From contig NZ_LDSL01000004.1 in the NCBI RefSeq assembly GCF_001476815.1, positions 1 to 64,000 of the forward strand: a stretch of DNA of 64,000 bases, given 5' to 3'. A model generated the notes under the pieces. The model saw only the letters and a program-made list of their open reading frames with translations. It was not told the origin of the DNA and searched no databases. Below are positions 36,252-45,096 of this stretch, piece by piece. Source of the stretch: Pseudacidovorax intermedius. Lineage in GTDB: Bacteria > Pseudomonadota > Gammaproteobacteria > Burkholderiales > Burkholderiaceae_C. The position numbers and the translations under genes are program-made. Positions within the stretch are counted from its first letter, which is position 1, and the number at the start of each line of letters is the position of its first letter.

Positions 36252-36580
36252 GGGCCGTTAGCTCAGTTGGTTAGAGCAGAGGACTTGAAGGGTGAGAGCC
36301 TAAAGGTGCTTTTTGTGCCAACGGCTGTTGCCCGACGGGTTGCTCAAGGTAAGTTCACTCTGCCTTGAAGTAGAACTTCTCAAATTCGGCGAACGCTAAC
36401 GTGCTCTTCCGAGCGCCAGGCCAACGCCGAGCGAAGCCCCGCAAGGGGAACGTGTAGAGACTCGACGGGAAGGCCGAAAGGCAAGACAGAGTCCAGACCA
36501 CAAACCGGAAACGGGCAGCGAAAGCTGAAGTGGGAGGCATAATCCTTTGGTCGCTGGTTCAAGCCCAGCACGGCCTACCA
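36252..36580 (+). tRNA. ileX: tRNA-Ile(CAU), split by a group I intron
   Basis: Exon 1 is 36252-36285 and exon 2 is 36538-36580. Joined, they give a 77-nt cloverleaf: acceptor stem GGGCCGT/ACGGCCT (first pair G-U), D stem GCTC/GAGC, anticodon stem GAGGA/TCCTT with loop CTCATAA, a TTC-containing T arm, discriminator A and an encoded CCA. The anticodon CAU with the surrounding GACTCATAATC matches the minor isoleucine tRNA, whose C34 is changed to lysidine by TilS so that it reads AUA. Without removing the 252-nt intron the anticodon arm cannot form, so splicing is needed for function. Intron-unaware tRNA finders may miss this gene. Confidence 0.9.
36286..36537 (+). ncRNA. Group I self-splicing intron (IC3-like) in tRNA-Ile
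   Basis: A 252-nt intron with no open reading frame of note. Core elements: P at 36381-36400, Q at 36416-36436, R (GTGTAGAGACTCGACGGG) at 36452-36469, S (AAGACAGAGTCC) at 36483-36494. P4: TCGGCG 36386-36391 with CGCCGA 36425-36430. P7: GACTC 36459-36463 with GAGTC 36489-36493. P8 is GCC-GAAA-GGC at 36473-36482. P9 is CCAC/GTGG enclosing two more GAAA-capped stems. P1: exon ACT with GGT at 36291-36293, ending in the required U-G pair. The terminal omega-G is 36537. It is close in wording to the Azoarcus tRNA-Ile intron, from memory. Confidence 0.92.
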
Positions 36581-36613
36581 GGACGGAAGAACGAAGAAAG
36601 TTTTGCTTGATAG

Positions 36614-36642
36614 TTGGCGCCACGAAAATGTCGTGCTATACT
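36614..36642 (+). promoter_or_regulatory. Promoter of tRNA-Arg
   Basis: TTGGCG (36614-36619), a 17-nt spacer and TATACT (36637-36642): a good sigma-70 promoter ending 10 nt before the tRNA. Confidence 0.8.
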
Positions 36643-36652
36643 AGAAAGCTCA

Positions 36653-36729
36653 GCGGCTGTAGCTCAGCTGGATAGAGTACTTGGCTACGAACCAAGGGGT
36701 CGTGGGTTCGATTCCTGCCAGCCGCACCA
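36653..36729 (+). tRNA. tRNA-Arg(ACG)
   Basis: A 77-nt cloverleaf: acceptor GCGGCTG/CAGCCGC, D arm GCTC-AGCTGGATA-GAGT, anticodon stem CTTGG/CCAAG with loop CTACGAA (anticodon ACG, normally edited to ICG by TadA), T arm with GTTCGATTC, and encoded CCA. It has its own promoter and terminator. Confidence 0.96.
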
Positions 36730-36748
36730 TATTTCCCTATGGGGAACG

Positions 36749-36783
36749 ACGGGTTAGCGCCACAAGCGCTAGCCCGTTTTTCT
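36749..36783 (+). terminator. Rho-independent terminator after tRNA-Arg
   Basis: A 12-bp stem (36749-36760 with 36766-36777, one G-U pair) and loop CACAA, followed by a T-rich run. Confidence 0.94.
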
Positions 36784-36814
36784 TTGTCCAAACGGTTTCT
36801 GCACAATCCGGCCC

Positions 36815-37384
36815 ATGAGCAAGGCCTTCACCAAAGAGAGCGATGCCGCCGACGAGGACGATGACCTCGGCGGACTGCCGCCCCTGCCGCCCGGCGGCAA
36901 GAACTACATCACGCCGGCCGGCTATGCGCGGCTGCGGGCCGAGTTGTTGTCGCTGATGGACGAAGAGCGGCCCAAGGTGGTGGAGGCGGTGCACTGGGCC
37001 GCCAAGAACGGCGACCGCTCCGAGAACGGCGACTACCTGTACGGCAAGAAGCGGTTGCGCGAGATCGACCGCCGCATCCGCTTCCTCACGAAACGGCTGG
37101 AGATCGCCGAGGTGACCGATCCGTCCGTGCACCATGGTTCGGACCAGGTGTTCTTCGGCGCCACCGTCACCTATGCGGACGAGACGGGCGCCGCGCAGTC
37201 GGTGACCATCCTCGGCATCGACGAGGCGGAAAGCACCCAGCGGCAGGTGAGCTGGATCGCGCCGATTTCCCGCACGCTGCTCAAGGCCCGGGTGGGCGAT
37301 GTGCTCAAGCTGGTGACGCCGGGCGGCACGCAGGAGATCGAGGTGGTGGCGGTGGACTATCCGGCGCCGGCGCGGGCGGCCTGA
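36815..37384 (+). CDS. greB: Transcription elongation factor GreB
   Basis: A 189-residue factor that enters the RNA polymerase secondary channel and stimulates cleavage of backtracked RNA. Seen: KNYITPAGYARLRAELLSLMDEERPKVVEAVHWAAKNGDRSENGDYLYGKKRLREIDRRIRFL in pieces: the coiled coil with the tip acidic pair in GDRSENGDY and the GreB-type YGKKRLREID. A FKBP-like C-domain follows. The N-terminal 28 residues are acidic and extra. A CACAAT hexamer ends 7 nt before the ATG with no Shine-Dalgarno. It is convergent with spoT. Confidence 0.95.
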   Translation: MSKAFTKESDAADEDDDLGGLPPLPPGGKNYITPAGYARLRAELLSLMDEERPKVVEAVHWAAKNGDRSENGDYLYGKKRLREIDRRIRFLTKRLEIAEVTDPSVHHGSDQVFFGATVTYADETGAAQSVTILGIDEAESTQRQVSWIAPISRTLLKARVGDVLKLVTPGGTQEIEVVAVDYPAPARAA

Positions 37385-37404
37385 ACCCCGGACTGCGACG
37401 CGCG

Positions 37405-39660
37405 TCAGGCCGCCGGCACGATCCGCCGCGCCGACAGCACCGACGGCGTCCGGCGTGCGGCGCGCAGCACCGTCTCGAGTTGCGCAGCGTCGCGCACGGC
37501 CACCACGAAGCGAAGATCCGTCGAATCCCGCTGGCTCTCGTCCGGCATCTCGACATGGGTGATGTCGGCCTCGGCCCGGGCCAGGGTGGAGGCGACGCGC
37601 GCCAGCACGCCCTTGTCGTTGCGCACGGTGACGAGGATGCCGGTCTCGAAGCTGCGCACCGGCTCGTCCGCCCACTCGACGGCGAAGAAGCGTTCGGCGT
37701 CCTTGTGCCGCAGGCGCTGGCCGACGCCGCAGGCCTCGGTGTGCACCACCAGGCCCTCGCCGTGGCCCAGGTAGCCCACGATCGGATCGCCCGGCACCGG
37801 GCGGCAACACAGGGCGAAGCGCACGGAGGAGTTCTCGCTGCCGTCCAGCGTGACCGCGCCCTGGGACACGTTCTCGTGCGCGGTGAAGCGCTCGCGGCTC
37901 ATCAGCAGCGCGTCGGGCTTCTCGCCGCGCTCGCCCAGCAGCGTGACGAGCCGCTTGGCCACGATGCTGGCCACCCGCTTGCCGAGGCCGATGTCGGTCA
38001 TCAGGTCTTCGCGGTTGCGGTTGCCGGTGAAGCGCAGCAGCTTGTCCCAGATCGGCTGGTAGTCGGCGTCGCTGTTCGGCAGCTTGCGCACGCCCTCGGC
38101 GCGCAAGGCCTGCGACAGCAGCTTCTCACCCAGATGTTCCGATTCGGCCTGGGCGAGGGTCTTGAGGTAGTTGCGGATCTTGGACCGCGCCCGGCCGGTG
38201 CGCACGAAGCCCAGCCAGGCCGGGTTGGGCGTGGAGACCGGGGCGGTGATCACCTCCACCACGTCGCCGTTCTTCAGTTCGGTGCGCAGCGGCACCTGCT
38301 CGCCGTTGATGCGCGCGGCCGAGGCATGGTGGCCGACGTTGGTGTGGATGGCATAGGCGAAATCGACCACCGTGGCCCCGCGGGGCAGGGCGAGGATCTC
38401 GCTGCGCGGCGTGAACACGTAGACGGCGTCGGGAAAGAGGTCGACCTTGACGTGTTCCCAGAACTCGCGGGCGTCGCGGGTTTCGTCCTGGATGTCCACC
38501 AGCGACTGCAGCCACTTCGCGCTGAGCCGCTCGCCGTGGTCCGCGTCGCCCGCGGCCTTGTAGAGCCAGTGCGCGGCCACGCCCGACTCGGCCACCACGT
38601 GCATGGCTTCGGTGCGCAACTGGAACTCCACGTTCACGCCCGAAGGGCCGACCAGGGTCGTGTGCAGCGACTGGTAGCCATTGATCTTCGGGATCGCGAT
38701 GTGGTCCTTGAACTTGCCCGGATGCGGCTTGTAGAGCTGATGCAGTACGCCCAGGCCGGTGTAGCAGGCGATGGTGCTGGGCACGATCAGCCGGAAGCCG
38801 TAGATGTCCGTCACCTGGGCGAAGCTCAGGTGCTTGTCGTCCATCTTGCGGTAGATGGAATACAGCGTCTTCTCGCGCCCGGCGATGCGCACCTGCAGGC
38901 CGGCGGCAGCAAAGGCGGTCTCGACGTCGCGCTGCACCTTCTGGATCAAGTCGCGGCGCCGGCTGCGGGCCTTGGCCACGGCCTTGGTCAGGATGGCGTG
39001 GCGCCAGGGCTTCAGGTGGCGGAAGGACAGCTCCTGCAGTTCGCGGTAGGTCTGGTTCAGGCCCAGCCGGTAGGCGATGGGCGCATAGATGTCCAGCGTC
39101 TCATGGGCGATGCGGCCCCACTTGGCCCGGGGCGCATCGCCCAGGGTGCGCATGTTGTGGGTGCGGTCGGCCAGCTTGATGAGGATGACGCGCACGTCGC
39201 GCGCCATGGCCAGCAGCATCTTGCGGAAGGACTCGGCCTGATTCTCTTCGCGCGTGTTGAATTGCAGCTTGTCCAGCTTGGTGAGGCCGTCCACCAGTTC
39301 GGCCACGGCGGCGCCGAAGCGCTCGACCAGCTCGGGCTTGGTGACACCGCAGTCCTCGATGGCGTCGTGCAGCAGCGCGGCCATGAGGGCCTGGGCGTCG
39401 AGCTTCCACTCGGCGCACTGGGCCGCGACGGCGATGGGATGGGTGATGTAGGGCTCGCCGCTGTTGCGCAGCTGGCCCAGGTGCGCCTCGTCGGCGAAGC
39501 GGTAGGCGCGGCGCACCAGGTCCACGTCGTAGGCCGCCAGGTAATCCAGCCGCGCGGTCAGCGCGGCGAAACTCGCCGCGGCGGCGTTCAACGCGGCCGT
39601 GGGCGCCTTGCCGGGCGCTGGAACCGCGCCGGACGTGGAAGAGGGAAGCACCACACTCAT
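37405..39660 (-). CDS. spoT: Bifunctional (p)ppGpp synthetase/hydrolase (SpoT/Rel)
   Basis: A 751-residue stringent-response enzyme. Order: an HD hydrolase domain with intact HDAIEDCG and the RTHNMRTL block; a synthetase domain with YRKMDDKHLSFAQVTDIYGFR and NGYQSLHTTLVGPSG; TGS (DAVYVFTPRSEILALPRGATVVDFAYAIHT); helical and zinc-finger-like regions with ALCCRPVPGDPIVGY; and a C-terminal ACT domain. The intact HD points to SpoT/Rel rather than monofunctional RelA. It lies downstream of rpoZ, with a terminator hairpin between. Confidence 0.95.
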   Translation of the reverse strand: MSVVLPSSTSGAVPAPGKAPTAALNAAAASFAALTARLDYLAAYDVDLVRRAYRFADEAHLGQLRNSGEPYITHPIAVAAQCAEWKLDAQALMAALLHDAIEDCGVTKPELVERFGAAVAELVDGLTKLDKLQFNTREENQAESFRKMLLAMARDVRVILIKLADRTHNMRTLGDAPRAKWGRIAHETLDIYAPIAYRLGLNQTYRELQELSFRHLKPWRHAILTKAVAKARSRRRDLIQKVQRDVETAFAAAGLQVRIAGREKTLYSIYRKMDDKHLSFAQVTDIYGFRLIVPSTIACYTGLGVLHQLYKPHPGKFKDHIAIPKINGYQSLHTTLVGPSGVNVEFQLRTEAMHVVAESGVAAHWLYKAAGDADHGERLSAKWLQSLVDIQDETRDAREFWEHVKVDLFPDAVYVFTPRSEILALPRGATVVDFAYAIHTNVGHHASAARINGEQVPLRTELKNGDVVEVITAPVSTPNPAWLGFVRTGRARSKIRNYLKTLAQAESEHLGEKLLSQALRAEGVRKLPNSDADYQPIWDKLLRFTGNRNREDLMTDIGLGKRVASIVAKRLVTLLGERGEKPDALLMSRERFTAHENVSQGAVTLDGSENSSVRFALCCRPVPGDPIVGYLGHGEGLVVHTEACGVGQRLRHKDAERFFAVEWADEPVRSFETGILVTVRNDKGVLARVASTLARAEADITHVEMPDESQRDSTDLRFVVAVRDAAQLETVLRAARRTPSVLSARRIVPAA

Positions 39661-39703
39661 GGTCGGACTTTAGCCGCTGATGCGCCGCGCAGCAGCCGGG
39701 CGC

Positions 39704-39728
39704 AAAAAAAGCACCTCGAAAGGTGCTT
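39704..39728 (-). terminator. Terminator/attenuator after rpoZ
   Basis: On the minus strand AAGCACCT and AGGTGCTT (8 bp) close a TTCG loop and are followed by a run of seven T. It lies between rpoZ and spoT, so spoT expression needs read-through or its own promoter. Confidence 0.88.
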
Positions 39729-39769
39729 GTTCTCGGCGCTTTGGCGCCCGTTGCCGTCAGAGCAGAGGC

Positions 39770-39973
39770 TCAGCCCGGAACCTTCTTGAGCATTTCCAGG
39801 CCGACCTTGCCGTCGGCGATCTCGCGCAGGGCGGTCACGGCCGGCTTGTTCTTGCTTTCGATCTTGGGCGCATGGCCCTGGCTCAGCATGCGGGCGCGGT
39901 AGGTGGCGGCCAGCACGAGCTGGAAGCGGTTGGGGATCTGCTGCAGGCAGTCTTCGACGGTGATGCGGGCCAT
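39770..39973 (-). CDS. rpoZ: RNA polymerase omega subunit
   Basis: A 67-residue subunit that aids folding of beta' and can mediate ppGpp binding at the omega/beta' site. Seen: [30 protein letters not shown] and [22 protein letters not shown], the standard omega sequence. It follows gmk by 22 nt in the conserved yicC-gmk-rpoZ-spoT order. Confidence 0.96.
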   Translation of the reverse strand: MARITVEDCLQQIPNRFQLVLAATYRARMLSQGHAPKIESKNKPAVTALREIADGKVGLEMLKKVPG

Positions 39974-39995
39974 GACGGTGTGCCTTGATGAAGTG

Positions 39996-40625
39996 TCAGG
40001 GAATGTTCAATGCCGCGAAGGTGTCGGCACGGGCGCGGCGCTGTGCGGAGTAGCGCAGCCGCTGCGCATGAACGATCGCTTTGAGGTCGAAAAGCGCGCG
40101 TTCAAAGAGCTCATTGATTATAACGTAGTCGAATTGGTGGGTCTGGCTCATCTCCTGGGCGGCATTGCGCAGGCGCAGCTCGATCACCTCGGGGGCGTCC
40201 TCGCCACGGCGCTCCAGGCGGGAACGCAGTTCTTCCCAGCTGGGCGGCAGGATGAAGATGAGCACCGCGTTGGCGAACGCGCGGCGCACCTGCAGCGCGC
40301 CCTGGAAGTCGATCTCCAGGATCACGTCGGTGCCGGAGGCTATGCGCTCTTCCACCGCGCGCTTGGAGGTGCCGTAGCGGTGGCCGTGCACGTTGGCCCA
40401 TTCGAGGAAAGCGTCGGCGTGGGCCATGGCCTCGAACTCGGCCGGCGACACGAAGAAGTATTCGCGGCCGTGCTTTTCCTGCCCGCGCGGCGCCCGCGTG
40501 GTGTGCGACACCGAGGGATTCACGCCCGTGTCGAGTTCCCTCAGCGCCTTGACCAGGCTGGACTTGCCGGCCCCGCTCGGGGCCGCCACGACGAACAGGT
40601 TTCCGGGGTATTCCATGGCGCTCAT
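39996..40625 (-). CDS. gmk: Guanylate kinase
   Basis: A 209-residue enzyme phosphorylating GMP to GDP with ATP. Seen: the P-loop [20 protein letters not shown], the GMP-binding [56 protein letters not shown] and [19 protein letters not shown]. Its start overlaps the yicC stop by 4 nt (ATGA); MEYPGNLF at the fourth codon is an alternative start. It supplies GDP/GTP, and its neighbour SpoT consumes those nucleotides for ppGpp. Confidence 0.96.
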   Translation of the reverse strand: MSAMEYPGNLFVVAAPSGAGKSSLVKALRELDTGVNPSVSHTTRAPRGQEKHGREYFFVSPAEFEAMAHADAFLEWANVHGHRYGTSKRAVEERIASGTDVILEIDFQGALQVRRAFANAVLIFILPPSWEELRSRLERRGEDAPEVIELRLRNAAQEMSQTHQFDYVIINELFERALFDLKAIVHAQRLRYSAQRRARADTFAALNIP

Positions 40626-41539
40626 TCGATGTTCTGGACCTGTTCGCGCATCTGCTCGATCAGCACCTTCATGTCGACGCCGATGCGGGTCAGCTCGAGG
40701 GCCGCCGACTTGGAGCCCAGGGTGTTGGCCTCACGGTGCAGTTCCTGGATGAGGAAGTCGAGCCGCTTGCCGACCTCGCCGCCTTGCCTGAGCAGCCGCT
40801 CGATCTCGTCCAGGTGGGCGCGCAGTCGGCCCAGTTCCTCGGCGACGTCGATGCGGATGGCGAAGGCCGTGGCTTCGGACAGGGCGCGGTCCTGGGCCGC
40901 CTCGGGGGTGGCGGCGCCGGCCGCGAGGCCCATGGCTTCCTGCCAACGCTCCAGGAAGCGGGCGCGCTGCTGTTCGACCAGCTGCGGCACCAGCGGCTCG
41001 GCCTGGGCGGCCAGCGCCTGGAGGCTCTCGAGCCGATCGCGCAGCAGCGCAACGAGGCGGGCGCCTTCGCGCTCGCGGGCGGCGATCAGGTCGTCGATGA
41101 CGGTGGCGGCAAGGGCGCCGATGTCAAAGCCGTCGGTGGCGCCGTGGCGGCCGCTGTCGTTGCCGGCCAGCCGGAGCACGTCGGCCACGCTCAACTCGCG
41201 GGCGGTGGGCAGCCAGGCGCGCACGGCGTCCTGCACGCCGTTCAGGCGCTGCAGCAGGCGCACGGAGGGCTCGGTCACACCGCCGTCGGTGCCGCTGTCG
41301 ATGGCGGCCCGCAGCTCGACCTTGCCGCGCTTGAGGCGCTTGGTGAGCAGTTCGCGCAGCAGCGGCTCGTGCTGGCGCAGTTCGTCGGCCAGCTTGAAGC
41401 TGAGGTCCAGGAAGCGGCTGTTGACCGCGCGCACCTCGATGCCGAGCCGCGGCCCGGAGCGCTCTTCTCCCAGTGCGCCCTCCGCGCCCGAGGCGCGGCT
41501 CTGGCCACTGGCGTAACCGGTCATGCTGTAAACTGCCAT
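40622..41539 (-). CDS. yicC: YicC family protein (YicC/YloC)
   Basis: A 305-residue helical protein. E. coli YicC was recently described as an RNase acting with PNPase on small RNAs; earlier it was a stress-related protein. Seen: N-terminal [13 protein letters not shown], the [31 protein letters not shown] block and the C-terminal [38 protein letters not shown]. The ATG at 41539 has a GAGG site and starts the conserved motif; the longer frame to 41698 does not. It is first in yicC-gmk-rpoZ and divergent from a kinase gene. Confidence 0.94.
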   Translation of the reverse strand: MAVYSMTGYASGQSRASGAEGALGEERSGPRLGIEVRAVNSRFLDLSFKLADELRQHEPLLRELLTKRLKRGKVELRAAIDSGTDGGVTEPSVRLLQRLNGVQDAVRAWLPTARELSVADVLRLAGNDSGRHGATDGFDIGALAATVIDDLIAAREREGARLVALLRDRLESLQALAAQAEPLVPQLVEQQRARFLERWQEAMGLAAGAATPEAAQDRALSEATAFAIRIDVAEELGRLRAHLDEIERLLRQGGEVGKRLDFLIQELHREANTLGSKSAALELTRIGVDMKVLIEQMREQVQNIE

Positions 41540-41660
41540 CGCACCTCGCTCTCGGCCCGTGTTCGTCTGACATGCCCCGCCAAAGCGCAGGGCCGGCGCC
41601 CAAGCTGATGCGGATCCGACGGGCCACGCCGCCTCTCCTCTTCGGGCGAAGCCTCCGATT

Positions 41661-42677
41661 ATGTCAAAGGTCAAACCGTCGCCCTTGATGCCGGACACGG
41701 TGATCGGCGGCTACCGAATCATTCGCCGTCTTTCCGCGGGCGGCTTCGGCGTGGTCTACCTCGCGGTGGACAAGGCGGGCCAGCAGGTCGCCATCAAGGA
41801 ATACCTTCCGTCGTCCCTGGTCACGCGCGAGGACGGCAGCCTCGCGCCGCAGGTGTCGCCCGAGAAGCTGTCGCTCTACCGCCTCGGCCTTAAGAGCTTC
41901 TTCGAGGAAGGCCGGGCGCTGGCGCAGATCGCGCACGCCTCGGTGGTGAGCGTGCTCAACTTCTTCCGCGAGAACGAAACCGTCTACATGGTGATGAACT
42001 ACCTGGAAGGCGCCACGCTCCAGGACTTCATCGTCACGGCCCGCGACCTGAAGCGGCCCAAGGTGCTGCGCGAGTCGACCATCCGGTCCCTGTTCGACGA
42101 GATCCTGCGCGGGCTGCGCGTGGTGCACCAGCACAAGATGCTGCACCTGGACATCAAGCCGGCCAACATCTTCATCACCGACGACGACCGCGCCGTGATG
42201 ATCGACTTCGGCGCGGCGCGCGAGGTGCTGTCCAAGGAAGGCAACTTCGTGCGCCCCATGTACACGCCCGGCTTCGCCGCCCCCGAGATGTACCGGCGCG
42301 ACTCGTCCATGGGGCCGTGGACCGACATCTATGCCGTGGGCGCCTGCATCTATGCCTGCATGAACGGCTACCCGCCCACCGACGCGCCGCAGCGGCTGGA
42401 AAAGGACCGCCTGAACCTGTCGCTCACGCGGCTGCGCGGCGTCTATTCCGACGACCTGATCGAGGTGGTGGAATGGGCCATGGCGCTGGACCCCCTGTCG
42501 CGGCCACAGTCGGTGTTCGCGCTGCAGAAGGAACTGGGCCGCGAGAGCGAACGCCGCTACACCAAGCTGTCGGTGGGCGAGCGCATGCGCCTGTCGCTGG
42601 ACAACATGCGGGCCAACGACCGCAAGCCCACGGCGCGCGCGCCGGCGGCGCCGACCACGCGGCCGGCCGTGCCATGA
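41661..42677 (+). CDS. Hanks-type serine/threonine protein kinase
   Basis: A 338-residue soluble kinase with no membrane helix and no PASTA repeats. Seen: glycine loop [11 protein letters not shown], lysine K46 in VAIKEYLP, a helix-C glutamate in [11 protein letters not shown], the catalytic loop [11 protein letters not shown] (HLD at 162-164 instead of HRD, so a non-RD kinase), DFG as MIDFGAARE at 182, and the activation end FAAPEMY. A basic/proline-rich tail follows the domain. Its stop overlaps a PP2C phosphatase gene by 4 nt, so the two are an antagonistic pair. Targets are not apparent. Confidence 0.92.
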   Translation: MSKVKPSPLMPDTVIGGYRIIRRLSAGGFGVVYLAVDKAGQQVAIKEYLPSSLVTREDGSLAPQVSPEKLSLYRLGLKSFFEEGRALAQIAHASVVSVLNFFRENETVYMVMNYLEGATLQDFIVTARDLKRPKVLRESTIRSLFDEILRGLRVVHQHKMLHLDIKPANIFITDDDRAVMIDFGAAREVLSKEGNFVRPMYTPGFAAPEMYRRDSSMGPWTDIYAVGACIYACMNGYPPTDAPQRLEKDRLNLSLTRLRGVYSDDLIEVVEWAMALDPLSRPQSVFALQKELGRESERRYTKLSVGERMRLSLDNMRANDRKPTARAPAAPTTRPAVP

Positions 42678-43579
42678 AGTTCTCGGTCTTCCAGGTCAGC
42701 CGCAAGGGCGGGCGCCTCAAGAACGAGGACCGCATGGGCTACTGCTACACCCGCGAGTCGGCGCTGTTCGTGCTGGCCGACGGCATGGGCGGGCATCCGG
42801 AGGGCGAGGTGGCGGCGCAGCTCGCGCTGCAGGCGGTGTCGGCGCTGTTTCAGCGCGAGGCGCGGCCGGTGCTGACGGACGTGCGCCACTTCCTTTCCGC
42901 GGCCATCGGCGCGGCGCACCAGCAGATCATGCGCTATGCCGGCCGCAAGGCGATGCTCGACACGCCGCGCACCACCATCGTGGTCGCGGTGCTGCAGCAG
43001 GGCTGTGCCACCTGGGCGCATTGCGGCGATTCGCGGCTGTATGCGGTGCGCGGCGAGCGGCTGCTGGTGCGCACGCGCGACCATTCGCATGCCGAGCGGC
43101 CCCGCCCGGGCGTGTCGCCGCAGACCGTCAACCGCAACCTGCTGCAGACCTGCCTGGGCTCGCCGGTGCCGCCGGTGTTCGATCTGTCCGACGCGCTGCC
43201 GCTGCAGCAGGGCGACCGGCTGATGCTGTGCTCCGACGGCCTGTGGGGCGTGATCGAGGATGCCCTGCTGGTGCGCACGCTGGGCGGCGCCCGCCCGGTG
43301 GCCGATGCGGCGCCCGAGCTGGTGGAGATGGCGCTGCGCCGCGGCGGTCCGCAATCGGACAACGTGACCCTCATCGCGCTGGAATGGGAGACGCCCGACG
43401 CGCCCGGCAGCGAGCCCGGCGTGTCCACCGACAGCATCGGGCCGGACGTGTTCGCGTCCAGCATCCAGGCCGGCCTTCCGGGCGAGGCCGACTACGACGA
43501 ACTGGACGAAGCCGCCATCGAGCGCAGCATCGCCGAGATCAACGAGGCCATCCGCCGCTCGGCGGCCCGAAAAACCTGA
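42674..43579 (+). CDS. PP2C-family serine/threonine phosphatase
   Basis: A 301-residue metal-dependent phosphatase. Seen: [11 protein letters not shown] (motif 1 metal-binding D), [21 protein letters not shown] (motif 2 DGMGG), the [13 protein letters not shown] block, [12 protein letters not shown] and [12 protein letters not shown] (late Asp). The C-terminal 45 residues are acidic and end in a helix ([22 protein letters not shown]). The start overlaps the kinase stop (ATGA). The pair resembles kinase/phosphatase switch modules; no type VI secretion genes are nearby. Confidence 0.92.
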   Translation: MKFSVFQVSRKGGRLKNEDRMGYCYTRESALFVLADGMGGHPEGEVAAQLALQAVSALFQREARPVLTDVRHFLSAAIGAAHQQIMRYAGRKAMLDTPRTTIVVAVLQQGCATWAHCGDSRLYAVRGERLLVRTRDHSHAERPRPGVSPQTVNRNLLQTCLGSPVPPVFDLSDALPLQQGDRLMLCSDGLWGVIEDALLVRTLGGARPVADAAPELVEMALRRGGPQSDNVTLIALEWETPDAPGSEPGVSTDSIGPDVFASSIQAGLPGEADYDELDEAAIERSIAEINEAIRRSAARKT

Positions 43580-43671
43580 ACCCGCGCGCGGCGCCGCAGC
43601 GGCCCCGGCCCCGGGGTGACGCAGCGGCCCGCGCTTTTCCTTTTGCCATTGCCCTTTTTCCTGGACTTTCC

Positions 43672-44403
43672 ATGACCGACTTCCTCCGCAGCGGCGGCCG
43701 CGCCGCCGACCAGCTGCGCCCCGTGCGCATCACCCGCGGCTTCACCATCCACGCCGAAGGCTCGGTCCTGATCGAGTTCGGCCAGACGCGCGTGCTGTGC
43801 ACCGCCTCCGTCGAAGAGAAGGTGCCGCCGCACAAGAAGGGCAGCGGCGAAGGCTGGGTCACGGCCGAATACGGCATGCTGCCGCGCGCCACCCACACCC
43901 GCGGCAACCGCGAAGCCGCCAAGGGCAAGCAGAGCGGCCGCACGCAGGAGATCCAGCGCCTCATCGGCCGCTCCATGCGTGCCGTGTTCGACCTGGCCGC
44001 GCTGGGCGAGCGCACCCTCTACCTCGACTGCGACGTGCTGCAGGCCGACGGCGGCACCCGCACGGCCGCCATCACCGGCGCCTTCGTGGCCGCGCACGAT
44101 GCGGTGACCAAGCTCATCGCCACCGGCGCGCTGGCCGCCTCGCCCATCCGCAGCCATGTGGCCGCCATCTCGGTGGGCATCGTGCAGGGCACGCCGCTGC
44201 TGGACCTGGAATACGTCGAGGACTCGGCCTGCGACACCGACATGAACGTCGTGATGACCGGCGCCGGCCACTTCGTGGAAGTGCAGGGCACGGCCGAGGG
44301 CGCCGCCTTCAGCCGCGACGAGATGGACCAGCTGCTGGCGCTGGCCGACAAGGGCATCGCCGAGCTGGTGCAGCTGCAGAAGCAGGCGCTGCAGATCGCC
44401 TGA
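43672..44403 (+). CDS. rph: Ribonuclease PH
   Basis: A 243-residue phosphorolytic 3'-5' exoribonuclease that trims tRNA 3' ends and forms a hexamer. Seen: [44 protein letters not shown] in the N-terminus, [55 protein letters not shown] and [16 protein letters not shown], complete family blocks. It is followed by rdgB 23 nt on and then hemW, a common order. Confidence 0.97.
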   Translation: MTDFLRSGGRAADQLRPVRITRGFTIHAEGSVLIEFGQTRVLCTASVEEKVPPHKKGSGEGWVTAEYGMLPRATHTRGNREAAKGKQSGRTQEIQRLIGRSMRAVFDLAALGERTLYLDCDVLQADGGTRTAAITGAFVAAHDAVTKLIATGALAASPIRSHVAAISVGIVQGTPLLDLEYVEDSACDTDMNVVMTGAGHFVEVQGTAEGAAFSRDEMDQLLALADKGIAELVQLQKQALQIA

Positions 44404-44426
44404 GCACGCGCGCGCACGAGGCATCC

Positions 44427-45035
44427 ATGAAACTGGTTCTCGCATCCAACAACGCGGGCAAGCTGGCCGAGCTGCAGCAGCTCTTCGGCAAGCTGGGGCT
44501 CACGCTCGTGCGGCAGTCCGAGCTGGGCGTGGGCGAGGCGGAGGAGCCCTTCCGCACCTTCGTCGAGAACGCGCTGGCCAAGGCCCGCCACGCCAGCGCG
44601 GCCACCGGCCTGCCCGCCATCGCCGACGACGCCGGCCTCTGCGTGGACGCCTTCGGCGGCCTGCCCGGCGTGGACACGGCGTACTACGCCACGCAGTTCG
44701 GCTATGCCAAGGGCGACGCCAACAACGTCAAGGCCCTGCTGGAACAACTGCGCGGCGAATCCAACCGCCGTGCCGCGCTGGTCAGCACGCTCGTCGCGCT
44801 GCGCCATGCCGAAGACCCCGAACCGCTGGTCGCGGTGGGCCGTGCGGTCGGCGAGATCACCACCGAACCGGTGGGCGAGCACGGCTTCGGCTTTGATCCG
44901 GTGATGTTCCTGCCCCAGTTCGGCAAGACCTTCGCGCAGCTGCCGCCCGAGGTGAAGAATGCCCACAGCCACCGCGGCCAGGCGGCGCGCGCCATGCTGG
45001 CCCTGATGCGCGAGCGCTGGGCCCTTGGCGCGTGA
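44427..45035 (+). CDS. rdgB: XTP/dITP pyrophosphatase (RdgB/HAM1)
   Basis: A 202-residue house-cleaning enzyme that hydrolyses dITP, XTP and similar to monophosphates and so keeps them out of DNA. Seen: LASNNAGKLAELQQLF (nucleotide-binding N-terminus), FVENALAKARHASAATGLPAIADDAGLCVDAFGGLPGV, HGFGFDPVMFLP and NAHSHRGQAARAM. The ATG at 44427 begins the conserved MKLVLASNN. It lies between rph and hemW. Confidence 0.96.
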   Translation: MKLVLASNNAGKLAELQQLFGKLGLTLVRQSELGVGEAEEPFRTFVENALAKARHASAATGLPAIADDAGLCVDAFGGLPGVDTAYYATQFGYAKGDANNVKALLEQLRGESNRRAALVSTLVALRHAEDPEPLVAVGRAVGEITTEPVGEHGFGFDPVMFLPQFGKTFAQLPPEVKNAHSHRGQAARAMLALMRERWALGA

Positions 45036-45096
45036 GCCGTGCCCCGAACGTCCGCGTTCGCCTGCACCCGCGGTCGTTGAGCCCGAGGACAGTGTC

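Noticed and set aside
36355-36623. Three short minus-strand frames of 61-75 codons inside the tRNA-Ile region
   Set aside because: They cover the group I intron and tRNA exon on the wrong strand. Their sequence is explained by the structured RNA, and no ribosome-binding site fits.
36581-36652. Attachment site or remnant of an integrated element next to the tRNA genes
   Set aside because: No integrase, no direct repeat of the tRNA 3' end and no foreign-looking composition nearby.
37480-39789. A 769-codon plus-strand frame opposite spoT
   Set aside because: It is the antisense shadow of spoT, whose HD, synthetase, TGS and ACT domains are intact.
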